64,000 nucleotides of DNA from CAVZCC01 sp963773765 (GTDB lineage: Bacteria > Actinomycetota > Acidimicrobiia > Acidimicrobiales > Microtrichaceae). The DNA is taken from positions 164,278 to 228,277 of the forward strand of contig CAVZCC010000004.1 of the NCBI GenBank assembly GCA_963773765.1, written 5' to 3'. The notes under the pieces are model-generated. The model made no database searches. It was not told where the DNA came from and saw only the letters and a program-made list of their open reading frames with translations. The translations under genes and the position numbers were made by a program. Below, in pieces: positions 37,896-47,164 of the stretch (its first letter is position 1; every line of letters starts with the position of its first letter).

Positions 37896-37901
37896 TACAA
37901 T
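37896..37901 (+). promoter_or_regulatory. TACAAT -10 box of the GntR gene
   Basis: TACAAT ends 8 bases before GTG 37910, fitting a leaderless start. It is in an AT-rich island (37887-37904) with three tandem ACAA steps, the obvious place for a regulator to act on both gntR and acn. Confidence 0.6.
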
Positions 37902-37909
37902 ACAGGTTC

Positions 37910-38641
37910 GTGAGGACCATCCGCTACCAGACCATCGCCGACGACCTCCGCAAGCGCGTCGCCGACGGCGAGTTCGAGGCACGCGGCGTGCTGCCCTCGG
38001 AATCCGAGCTGTCCGCAGCCTACGAGGCCAGCCGGGTCACCATCCGCCGTGCGCTGGAGGCGCTCCGGGCAGAGGGCCTGGTGGAGAGCCGCCAGGGGTT
38101 CGGCTGGCTCGTGGCGGGGGAGCCGCTGCGCCAGGACCTGTCACGTCTGGCCACCCTGGAGGGCCAGCTGGCGTCCGCCGGGGTGCGTTCGGAGCGACGG
38201 ATCGTGTCGTTCGGGTTCGTGACGGCCCCGGCCCGGGTGCGGGAGCTGCTCAACGAGCGCACCGTCCTGGAGGTGCGGCGCACCAACCTGGCCGACGGCC
38301 GGCCCTTCGCGGTGGTGACCGTCTGGTGCCCGGAGGAACTGGGATCGTCGCTGAGTCGGGACGACGTGGCGCGGGCCTCGTTCCTGGAACAGCTCGGCGT
38401 CGGCCTGGGCGGCGCCACGCAGACCATCGGTGCCGATGCCGCCTCCGAGTCCGATGCCGCACTCCTCGGGGTGCCGGCCGGGTCCCCGGTCCTGGTGGCG
38501 GAGCGCATCACCCGCAACACCGACGGCAGGCCGGTGTTGGTGAGCGAGCACGTGTTCCCGGCCCACCGGACCAGGTTCACCGTGGAGCTGCCGGTGGACG
38601 ACGGGCTGCTCAACCCGACCGGCATGCGCCTCGTCGACTGA
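37910..38641 (+). CDS. GntR-family regulator, HutC/UTRA type
   Basis: A protein of 243 residues, start GTG 37910. Residues 1-70 form the GntR winged helix: YQTIADDLRKRVADGEF, LPSESELSAAYEASRVTIRRALEALRAEGLVESRQGFGWLV. The rest is a UTRA ligand-binding domain (VRELLNERTVLEVRRTNLADGRPFAVVTVWCPEEL, VAERITRNTDGRPVLVSEHVFPAHRTRFTVEL). It is divergent from aconitase with a 107-base intergenic region, so it probably regulates acn and itself. The effector is unknown. It is convergent with the nitroreductase gene, 9 bases apart. Confidence 0.94.
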   Translation: MRTIRYQTIADDLRKRVADGEFEARGVLPSESELSAAYEASRVTIRRALEALRAEGLVESRQGFGWLVAGEPLRQDLSRLATLEGQLASAGVRSERRIVSFGFVTAPARVRELLNERTVLEVRRTNLADGRPFAVVTVWCPEELGSSLSRDDVARASFLEQLGVGLGGATQTIGADAASESDAALLGVPAGSPVLVAERITRNTDGRPVLVSEHVFPAHRTRFTVELPVDDGLLNPTGMRLVD

Positions 38642-38650
38642 GGCCGGGGC

Positions 38651-39301
38651 CTACCAGGTGTCCCAGTGCACCACGTCGGTCAGGGGCAGTCGGGTGGCGG
38701 GCTTGAAGTCGGTGCCGACGGTGTAGGCCAACGGGAACAGGCCGGCCTGGGTGACCTGGTCGTGGGGGATGCCCAGCAACTCCGCCGCTTCCTTCTCCGC
38801 AGGGAGGTGCAGCGTCGTCCAGGCGCTGCCCAGCCCCCGGGCGCGGGCCGCCAGCATGAAGCTCCACACCGCGGGCAGCAGGGACCCCCAGAACGAGGCC
38901 TGCGAGAACGTGTCGCTCACCTCCGGGAGCCGGCCCCAGATGCAGGGGATGAGCAGGACGGGAACCTCGGCGAAGTGGTCCCGGAGGTAGCGGGCCGAGG
39001 AGCTCACGGCCTCCTTCCGCACCGCCCGGACGTCGTCCTCGGCGTAGAGCTGGAGCTCGTCGCCCATGGCGATGTACGGGTCGAAGAAGCGGGCGTACAT
39101 CTCCGCCAGCGCCTCCTTCTTGGCCCGGTCCTCCACCACCATCCAGTGCCATCCCTGGGAGTTGGACCCGGTGGGGGCCTGGAGGGCCAGGGCGATGCAC
39201 TCCTCCACCACCTCCCGCTCGACCGGCCGGGTCAGGTCGAGTCGCTTGCGGACCGACCGGGTGGTGCTCAGCAGTTCGTCGGGCGTGAGTTCCAGCAGCA
39301 T
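38651..39301 (-). CDS. Nitroreductase family protein
   Basis: A protein of 216 residues. ATG 39301 is supported by TACCGT 6 bases upstream. It has the FMN-binding pattern of the nitroreductase fold: STTRSVRKRLDLTRPV at the N-terminus, IALALQAPTGSNSQGWHWMVVED, then SFWGSLLPAVWSFMLAARARGLGSAWTTLHL and LGIPHDQVTQAGLFPLAYTVG. Such proteins use NAD(P)H to reduce nitro or quinone compounds or act in flavin chemistry. Substrate unknown. It is downstream of the pilin genes on the same strand, but has its own promoter. Confidence 0.92.
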   Translation of the reverse strand: MLLELTPDELLSTTRSVRKRLDLTRPVEREVVEECIALALQAPTGSNSQGWHWMVVEDRAKKEALAEMYARFFDPYIAMGDELQLYAEDDVRAVRKEAVSSSARYLRDHFAEVPVLLIPCIWGRLPEVSDTFSQASFWGSLLPAVWSFMLAARARGLGSAWTTLHLPAEKEAAELLGIPHDQVTQAGLFPLAYTVGTDFKPATRLPLTDVVHWDTW

Positions 39302-39307
39302 GGCCCG

Positions 39308-39313
39308 ACGGTA
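39308..39313 (-). promoter_or_regulatory. TACCGT -10 box, leaderless start of the nitroreductase gene
   Basis: On the minus strand TACCGT ends 6 bases before ATG 39301. Confidence 0.5.
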
Positions 39314-39392
39314 GTAGCCGGACGCGACGGGACGGGACCCGAAGGTCCCGTCCCGTCCCCGTGGTCCCCGAGGGACCCCGTCGCTTCCGGTG

Positions 39393-39575
39393 TCAGCCGA
39401 TGGACTGGCCGACCTCGCTGAACTTGTTCTTGGCGTTGCCGCCCAGGAAGCTGATGGCGCCGATGCAGACCACGGCGATGAGGGCCACGAGGAGGGCGTA
39501 CTCCACGAGGGAGGCGCCACGCTCGGTCTTGGTCTGCGCCTGGAGCCAGGCCTTGATGAACTCGTACTGAACCAT
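39393..39575 (-). CDS. Flp-family type IVb pilin, copy A
   Basis: A protein of 60 residues, start ATG 39575, preceded by AAGGGGAT. It is a class III signal-type pilin: a short basic leader with RG, the processing site G before ASLVEYALL with Glu at +5, a hydrophobic helix (ALLVALIAVVCIGAISFLGG) and a short polar tail. The processed form would polymerise into Flp (tight-adherence) pili through a Tad machine, none of whose genes are in this window. The protein is identical to copy B at 40018, while the genes differ at four silent positions that I counted. Confidence 0.92.
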   Translation of the reverse strand: MVQYEFIKAWLQAQTKTERGASLVEYALLVALIAVVCIGAISFLGGNAKNKFSEVGQSIG

Positions 39576-39595
39576 GTGGGATCCCCTTGTCACGT

Positions 39596-39672
39596 TCGGT
39601 GCATTGGATTGCTGTCGGTGCTTGCTGTCTTGCTTGGCTTGCTGTGTTGGTTTGCTGTGTTGCTGTTGTCTC
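39596..39672 (-). repeat. CAGCAA-rich leader upstream of pilin copy A
   Basis: On the coding strand the leader is built of imperfect CAGCAA / CAACACAGCAA / CAAGCA steps over about 75 bases, almost free of G runs. Such sequence should stay unfolded in the mRNA. It ends 20 bases before the start codon. Confidence 0.6.
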
Positions 39673-39718
39673 CCCCGGGCCCACGTCGTTGGGGGCCAGA
39701 GAACTGTGTGGCCGGACC

Positions 39719-39910
39719 TCAGCTGAAGAGGCTTCTGGCCGAGCTGTCGAGGCTCGAACTCGTGGAGTCCCCCAGGAACTTGACCGCTGCGACCATGGCC
39801 AGAGCGATCAGCACCAGGAGGAGGGCGTATTCCACGAGACTCGCGGCCCGTTCCATGTGCCCGACCATCCGCCTCCAGGCTGAGATCGACCCTGCGTCGT
39901 TGCGATGCAT
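39719..39910 (-). CDS. Flp-family type IVb pilin, divergent copy
   Basis: A protein of 63 residues, start ATG 39910 with AGGAG 7 bases upstream. It has the same plan as its neighbours: a leader (MHRNDAGSISAWRRMVGHMER), then AASLVEYALLLVLIALAMVAAVKFLGD and a polar tail rich in Ser. The residue before the processing site is Ala where the other two copies have Gly, a change from the usual prepilin-peptidase site. It could be a minor pilin. It lies between the two identical pilin genes. Confidence 0.88.
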   Translation of the reverse strand: MHRNDAGSISAWRRMVGHMERAASLVEYALLLVLIALAMVAAVKFLGDSTSSSLDSSARSLFS

Positions 39911-40017
39911 GGCCTTGCTCCTGTTCCCCCGGCCGGCGGACCGGGACCTGGAACCGTCAATGACAGGGGCGGGTCCGTGGACCCGCCCCGATCGTCATCG
40001 ATCCTCGGTGCGGCGGA

Positions 40018-40200
40018 TCAGCCGATGGACTGGCCGACCTCGGAGAACTTGTTCTTGGCGTTGCCGCCGAGGAAGCTGATGGCGCCGATGCAGACCACGG
40101 CGATGAGGGCCACGAGGAGGGCGTACTCCACGAGGGAGGCGCCACGCTCGGTCTTGGTCTGCGCCTGGAGCCAGGCCTTGATGAACTCGTACTGGACCAT
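40018..40200 (-). CDS. Flp-family type IVb pilin, copy B
   Basis: A protein of 60 residues, identical to copy A at 39393. ATG 40200 is preceded by AGGGAG. An upstream reading in the same frame from 40341 would add about 47 residues with a repeated EAP motif; I consider that the untranslated leader, because copy A lacks it and the ribosome site sits at 40200. The gene is downstream of the two-component system genes on the same strand. Confidence 0.92.
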   Translation of the reverse strand: MVQYEFIKAWLQAQTKTERGASLVEYALLVALIAVVCIGAISFLGGNAKNKFSEVGQSIG

Positions 40201-40215
40201 CTGATTGTCTCCCTG

Positions 40216-40254
40216 TTCTGGTGCTTCTGGTGCTTCTGGTGCTTCTGGTGCTTC
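40216..40254 (-). repeat. Four tandem 9-bp repeats in the pilin B leader
   Basis: TTCTGGTGC is repeated four times exactly (40216-40251), plus a partial unit. On the pilin strand this reads GAA/GCACCA repeats just 16 bases upstream of the start codon. Confidence 0.95.
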
Positions 40255-40418
40255 GTTCTGCGGAACCTGTCCGGGACGGACCCCGCTGTTCTGTGTATCG
40301 ACATCCCCGAAGGGCGCTGAATAGGCCGTTCGACCCAACATGGGCCGGTCGGCCTCACGGGAAGTACCCAGCCGCTGGGCCGCCGGACCTGCTGCGGTGG
40401 GCGGGCTCCCCGGCGGGG

Positions 40419-41066
40419 TCAGTCCAGCGACACGATCCCCATCCGGACGGCCTGGAGCACGGCCTGGGTCCGGTCACGGGCGTCCAGCTTCTGGTAGATG
40501 GACGCCAGGTGGTTCTTGACGGTCTTCTGGGAGATGTAGAGCTTGGCCGCCACCTCGGGCGTGGAGCACCCGTCGGCGATCAGCTGCAGCACCTCCTCCT
40601 CCCGCTTGGTGACGACCCGGTCCTCCTCGGGCGTGCGGGGCTGGTCGATCTTGCGGACCTCTTCCAGCATCGACCGGGCCAGCTGCGGTGACAGCACCGT
40701 GTCGCCCTCCGCGGCCATGCGCACCGCCTCGGCGATCTCGCGGGTGGAGCAGTCCTTGGTGAGGTACCCGATGGCGCCGGCCCGGATGGCGTTGGTGAGC
40801 ACCTCCTGGTCGGCGTGCATCGTCAGCATGACGACCTTGGTGTCGGTGCCGGTGCTCTTGACCTGGCGGCACGCCTCCACGCCGTCGCAGTTGGGCATGG
40901 TGACGTCCATCAGGATGACGTCGGGGTGCAGTTCCATGGCCAGCTTCACGGCCTCGACGCCGTCACCGGCCTCGCCGATGACGTCGAAGCCCGCTTCGGT
41001 CATCGACCGTCGCAGTCCCTCCCGGAGCATCCGGTGGTCGTCGGCGAGCATCAATCGGATCGCCAT
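40419..41066 (-). CDS. NarL/LuxR-family response regulator
   Basis: A protein of 215 residues. The receiver domain has the acidic pair in LMLADDHRMLREGL, the phosphoacceptor Asp in DVILMDVTMPNCDG, the conserved Thr in VVMLTMHAD and Lys in GYLTKDCS. The output is a LuxR-type helix-turn-helix: TKREEEVLQLIADGCSTPEVAAKLYISQKTVKNHLASIYQKL. It starts 6 bases after the sensor kinase stop, so the two are co-translated and form one system. Pilin genes follow downstream on the same strand and are candidate targets. Confidence 0.95.
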   Translation of the reverse strand: MAIRLMLADDHRMLREGLRRSMTEAGFDVIGEAGDGVEAVKLAMELHPDVILMDVTMPNCDGVEACRQVKSTGTDTKVVMLTMHADQEVLTNAIRAGAIGYLTKDCSTREIAEAVRMAAEGDTVLSPQLARSMLEEVRKIDQPRTPEEDRVVTKREEEVLQLIADGCSTPEVAAKLYISQKTVKNHLASIYQKLDARDRTQAVLQAVRMGIVSLD

Positions 41067-41072
41067 GGGGTG

Positions 41073-42987
41073 TTACCTCCGAGTGGAGAGGGCCGCGGGG
41101 GCCGTTGACCCGGGTGGGGTTTCCCGGGGGTCATTGGGATTGAGGCTGCAGCGCACACGCGTTCCCCGCCCTGGTGCGCTGAGGATCTCGAGCGTCGCCC
41201 CGATGCTGGAGGCGCGTTCCCGCATCCCGAGCACTCCGTAGGAGTCCAGACGGCCCGCCGCGTCCGGATTCGAAGCCGACCCCGTTGTCGGTGACGTCGA
41301 TCAGTGCCCGCTCGCCGTCGCACCGCCACACGATGCGGACGGCGCTGGCCTGGGCGTGGCGTTCCACGTTGGCGAGGGCCTCCTGGGCCACCCGCCACAT
41401 CTCGCGTTCCTGCAGGATGGGCAGGCGTGAGTTCTTGTCCGCCTCCACCTGGATGGACAGCCCGCTGCGCTCGGCCACCCGGCCGACGTACTGGTCCAGG
41501 ACCTGTCCCAGGCCCTGCTCCTCGGACACGTCGGTGCGGAGGTCGTACAGCGTGTCGCGGACCTCGCGGATGACGCCGCGCACGTCGTCGCGGAGCTGGC
41601 CCAGCTCGTCGGAGACGCCCTCGCCGGATGCGTCCCGTTCCACCAGGCGGTCGAGCTCGAACGCGAGGTACGCGAGGGACTGTCCGATCCGGTCGTGCAG
41701 GTCCCGGGCGATCCGGGTCCGCTCCTCGTCGGCGCCGACGGTGCGGAGCCGGGCGAACCAGCGGGCGTTGTCCAGGGCCAGCGAGGCCGGGGCCACGAAG
41801 CCCTCCACGAGCTCCAGGTCCCGGGCGGTGAAGTGCTCGAAGTCGGCGTGCTCGATGGCCAGGAGGCCGATGATCGAACCGCGGGCCGACAGGACGGTGT
41901 AGATGCCGGACCCGGCCCGGTCCGACAGGCCCGGTCCCGCGGAGGTCAGGTCCGGGATGTAGACGGGGCGGTTCTCGGCGATGGCCTGGCGCAGGCCGGG
42001 CGGCAGCTCGGTCGGCCCCAGGCGGGACGGCACGTGCAGGCCCTGGTGGCGCACGACCTCCCAGTGGGCGTCGGTCTCGTCGAACAGCAGCACCGCCACG
42101 CTGTCGAAGGACACCAGCGACTTCATGCGGCTCAGGGTCGAGTCCAGGACGTCGCTGAGGTCCAGCGAGGCGGGAAGGGTCTGGGTGACCCGGTGCAGGG
42201 AGAAGAGGAGGGCGTTGGCGTCCGAGAGCCGGCTGAGCCGGTCCATGGCCAGCTCGCGCTCCCGGGCCGCCTCGCCCGAGATCCGCCGGGCGTAGCCGGC
42301 GATGATGGCCACCAGCATGACGATCCCGCCCCAGGACGCCGACTGCAGGAGGGCCTCACGGCGGTCGGTGGCCTCGGCGATGTACGGGAAGCTGACGGCG
42401 AGGATGGTGACGATGGCGATCCGGATGGAGAACCCGAACCCCCGGGCCAGCCCGGCCACCACCACGGTGGTCAGGAGCATGAAGATCAGGGGCGACTCCC
42501 AGTACCCCGTCATGATCACGGCCGACACCTGCAGGGCGACCTCGGCCAGCACCCGCAGCAGGGACTGGAGGTCGTCGGCGTACTTGATGGGCTTGAAGGC
42601 CCGGAAGATGGCGTACGAGACGACGATCGCGGTCCAGATCTGCAGGGACAGGCCGTACTCGTCGAGCCGGTTGGTCACCAGCAGGAGCGAGATGGCCGTG
42701 GTGGCCAGGCGCATGGCCGTGATCAGGCTGTTGAAGCTGGCCACCCGGTCCGAGGCCATGCTCGGCAGCTGCTGGGCCACGATGTCGAAGTCGCCCGTCG
42801 GCTGCTGGGCCGGGTCCACCAGCGCGTTGCGCAGGTCGCGGGACCATCGTGACCGCAGGCGCGAGCCCATCCCCCCGGAGGGGGTGTCGGCCGTGTCCTC
42901 CGCCGCGGGCTGGAACGGCATGCCCTCGGGCATGGGTTCGTCCGGGGAGGGGACGTCGTCGGTGTCGTTTGGTGGCGCGGTGTGCAT
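41073..42987 (-). CDS. NarL-type sensor histidine kinase with GAF domain (one frame break)
   Basis: About 637 residues after one base is removed. After a cytoplasmic N-terminus, six or so membrane helices span residues ~90-230. A GAF domain follows (SLVSFDSVAVLLFDETDAHWEVV ... GSIIGLLAIEHADFEHF). The HisKA_3 dimerisation region has the phosphoacceptor in RTRIARDLHDRIGQSLAYL, and the HATPase domain has QEALANVERHAQA and VTDNGVGFES. The frame breaks near 41258 at an extra G; the correct frame continues DAAGRLDSYGVLGMRERASSIGATLE (given here only as its key end GVLGMRERA) and stops at TAA 41073-41075. 1915 minus 1 is 638 codons. The signal sensed is unknown. Confidence 0.9.
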
Positions 42988-43140
42988 GTGTGCTCCGTCT
43001 TGACCGGAGAGATCGTCGAATGCGGTATCGGCAGGTCGTTCGGCCCACTTGGGGAAAAACTTCAGGGACCGGATCGGCGACGTTCCCGGGCCGTTCGTCC
43101 GGCCTTCCGGGGGCCGGCCCGGTCCGTGCCGGGGCGCGAG

Positions 43141-43146
43141 TAGGGT
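43141..43146 (+). promoter_or_regulatory. TAGGGT -10 box, leaderless start of coaE
   Basis: TAGGGT ends 7 bases before GTG 43154. Confidence 0.5.
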
Positions 43147-43153
43147 CCGCGCC

Positions 43154-43753
43154 GTGCTGCTGATCGGATTGACCGGTGGGATCGGTGCGGGGAAGTCCAG
43201 CGTGTCCGCCGCGCTGGCCCGTCACGGGGCGGTGATCGTGGACGCCGATGCCATCGTGCGGGAGCTGCAGCAGCCGGGCACCGTCGTGTTCCAGGAGATG
43301 GTGGACCGCTTCGGTCCCGGGATCGTCGGCCCGGAAGGGGGTCTGGACCGCGCTGCGGTGGCCTCGGTGGTCTTCACCGACCCGGAGGCGTTGGCCGACC
43401 TGGGCGCCATCGTGCATCCCCGGGTGCACTCCGAGATCGAGCGTCGGGTCGCGGAGCAGGCCGACACCGACAACGTGGTGGTGCTGGACATCCCGCTGCT
43501 GGCCGAGTCGGGCTGGCCCGGTCTGGCGGCCACGATCGTGGTGGACCTGGATCCGGAGGTCGCCGTCGAGCGCCTGGTCCGGCACCGCGGGTTCACCGAG
43601 GAGGACGCCCGCAACCGGATCGCCCGCCAGGCCGGCCGGGACGAGCGCCTGGCCCGGGCCGACCTGGTGATCGACAACCACGGAGAGCCCCACCAGCTGG
43701 AGGCGGAGGTCGACCGGGCCTGGGAGTGGATCCAGACCCTGCGCACGGGGTGA
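43154..43753 (+). CDS. coaE: Dephospho-CoA kinase
   Basis: A protein of 199 residues that makes the last step of coenzyme A synthesis, phosphorylating the 3'-hydroxyl of dephospho-CoA. The P-loop is LIGLTGGIGAGKSSVSAAL, right at the N-terminus, which supports GTG 43154 over longer readings. Other signatures are VIVDADAIVRELQQPG, VVVLDIPLLAESGW and RLVRHRGFTEEDARNRIARQ. The length is normal. It precedes uvrB by 46 bases, an order common in actinobacteria. Confidence 0.96.
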   Translation: MLLIGLTGGIGAGKSSVSAALARHGAVIVDADAIVRELQQPGTVVFQEMVDRFGPGIVGPEGGLDRAAVASVVFTDPEALADLGAIVHPRVHSEIERRVAEQADTDNVVVLDIPLLAESGWPGLAATIVVDLDPEVAVERLVRHRGFTEEDARNRIARQAGRDERLARADLVIDNHGEPHQLEAEVDRAWEWIQTLRTG

Positions 43754-43787
43754 GCGGGGTCGACGGTCCGCTGTCACAGGGCGTCGG

Positions 43788-43793
43788 TACGAT
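43788..43793 (+). promoter_or_regulatory. TACGAT -10 box, leaderless start of uvrB
   Basis: TACGAT ends 6 bases before GTG 43800. Confidence 0.5.
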
Positions 43794-43799
43794 CATCGG

Positions 43800-45910
<2,111 letters not shown>

Positions 45911-45911
<1 letters not shown>

Positions 45912-45951
45912 CCCGACGGCCCCTCCAGACCCGACGGCCCCTCCAGACCCG
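45911..45951 (+). repeat. Tandem 18-bp repeat after uvrB
   Basis: An 18-base unit, ACCCGACGGCCCCTCCAG, occurs twice head to tail (45911-45928, 45929-45946), followed by the first five bases of a third. It begins on the last base of the uvrB stop codon. Confidence 0.9.
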
Positions 45952-46000
45952 AACTTGTAGGTATCGGGCGTGTGGGCGGTCTCGTTCCTACACGTTCGGG
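45948..46000. terminator. Inverted repeat between uvrB and aroC, possible bidirectional terminator
   Basis: CCCGAACTTGTAGG (45948-45961) pairs with CCTACACGTTCGGG (45987-46000), 13 of 14 positions matching, with a 25-base loop. The right arm contains the last codons and TAG stop of aroC. It separates two convergent genes. Each arm is a copy of the CCTACANGTTCGG motif also seen at 6662. There is no T-run, so a simple intrinsic terminator is not proven. Confidence 0.45.
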
Positions 46001-47091
46001 CCGGGGGCTCCGGCGCGGACGGCTGACTGGCGCAGCCAGTGGTCCGCCAGCACCAGCAGCACCGCTGCCTCCACCATGGGCACGGCCCGGGGCAGGACGC
46101 ACGGGTCGTGGCGGCCCTTGGCCTCCAGCGTCACGGCCTCGCCGGCGCGGGTCACGGTCTGCTGGGCGGAGGCGATGGTCGCCGTCGGCTTGAACGCCAC
46201 CCGCACCACGATGTCCTCGCCGTTGGAGATCCCGCCCTGGATGCCGCCGGACCGGTTGGTCGCGGTCCGGGTGGTGCCGTCCGGGGCGGTGACGAACGCG
46301 TCGTTGTGCTCGCGGCCGGTGAGCTCCACCGCACCGAACCCGGAGCCGACCTCGAACCCCTTGGACGCCGGCAGGCTCATGACGGCCTTGGCCAGGTCCG
46401 CCTCCAGCTTGTCGAACACCGGCTCACCCCACCCTGCGGGCACGCCCCGGGCGACGCAGGTGACCACGCCGCCCAGCGAGTCGCCGTCGCGGCGGGCGTC
46501 CTCGATGGCCCGGGTCATGGCCGCGGCGGCGTCCGGGTCCGGGCACCGGGTGGGGTCGGCCTCCACCTGGTCCAGGGTCACCGCGGTGGGGTCCACCTGG
46601 GCCACCACGTGGTGCACCTGCTGCACCCAGCCCAGCACCTCCACACCGAACCGCTCCGCCAGCAGCTTGCGGGCCACGGCCGCGGCCGCCACCCGTCCGA
46701 TCGTCTCCCGGGCCGAGGACCGCCCGCCGCCGGCCACGGCCCGGATGCCGTACTTGGCCTCCGTGGTGAAGTCGGCGTGCGACGGGCGGTACACGTCGGC
46801 CAGGTGGTCGTAGGCGCCGGACCGGGCGTCGGAGTTGCGCACCAGCAGGGCGATGGGGGAGCCCAGCGTGACTCCGTCCACCACCCCGGAGAGGATCTCC
46901 ACCCGGTCGGCCTCGTCGCGCTGGGTCACCAGGCGGCTCTGTCCGGGCCGTCGGCGGTCCAGGTCGGGCTGGATGTCGTCCTCGGTGAGGGGCAGGAGGG
47001 GCGGGCAGCCGTCGACCACCACGCCCACGCCGCCGCCGTGCGACTCGCCGAACGTGGTGATCCGGAACAACCGCCCGGTGCTGGAACCCAT
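45988..47091 (-). CDS. aroC: Chorismate synthase
   Basis: A protein of 367 residues, the last enzyme of the shikimate path, converting EPSP to chorismate with reduced FMN. ATG 47091 gives GSSTGRLFRITTFGESHGGG, the first family signature; the others are YRPSHADFTTEAKYGIRAVAGGGRSSARETIGRVAAAAVA (second and its His) and NRSGGIQGGISNGEDIVVRVAFKPTATI (third). Only short parts are needed for recognition and all are intact. Length is normal. A CATACT box 6 bases upstream of the ATG suggests a leaderless start. It is convergent with uvrB and divergent from uvrA. Confidence 0.97.
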   Translation of the reverse strand: MGSSTGRLFRITTFGESHGGGVGVVVDGCPPLLPLTEDDIQPDLDRRRPGQSRLVTQRDEADRVEILSGVVDGVTLGSPIALLVRNSDARSGAYDHLADVYRPSHADFTTEAKYGIRAVAGGGRSSARETIGRVAAAAVARKLLAERFGVEVLGWVQQVHHVVAQVDPTAVTLDQVEADPTRCPDPDAAAAMTRAIEDARRDGDSLGGVVTCVARGVPAGWGEPVFDKLEADLAKAVMSLPASKGFEVGSGFGAVELTGREHNDAFVTAPDGTTRTATNRSGGIQGGISNGEDIVVRVAFKPTATIASAQQTVTRAGEAVTLEAKGRHDPCVLPRAVPMVEAAVLLVLADHWLRQSAVRAGAPGPNV

Positions 47092-47149
47092 GGGGCAAGT
47101 ATGGCAGCGGCCCCGGACCCCACCCCTTCCAGAACACACGTTCGGGGAC

Positions 47150-47155
47150 TAGTCT
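47150..47155 (+). promoter_or_regulatory. TAGTCT -10 box upstream of uvrA
   Basis: TAGTCT ends 9 bases before ATG 47165, giving a leader of at most a few bases. Confidence 0.45.
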
Positions 47156-47164
47156 GGCCCTCCG

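Noticed and set aside
40216..40254. Possible CRISPR or VNTR array
   Set aside because: The units are 9 bases with no spacers, so it is a simple tandem repeat in a leader; no cas gene is near.
40201..40341. N-terminal extension of pilin B with an EAP repeat
   Set aside because: The identical copy A lacks it, a ribosome site lies directly before ATG 40200, and a pilin leader of this length would be unusual.
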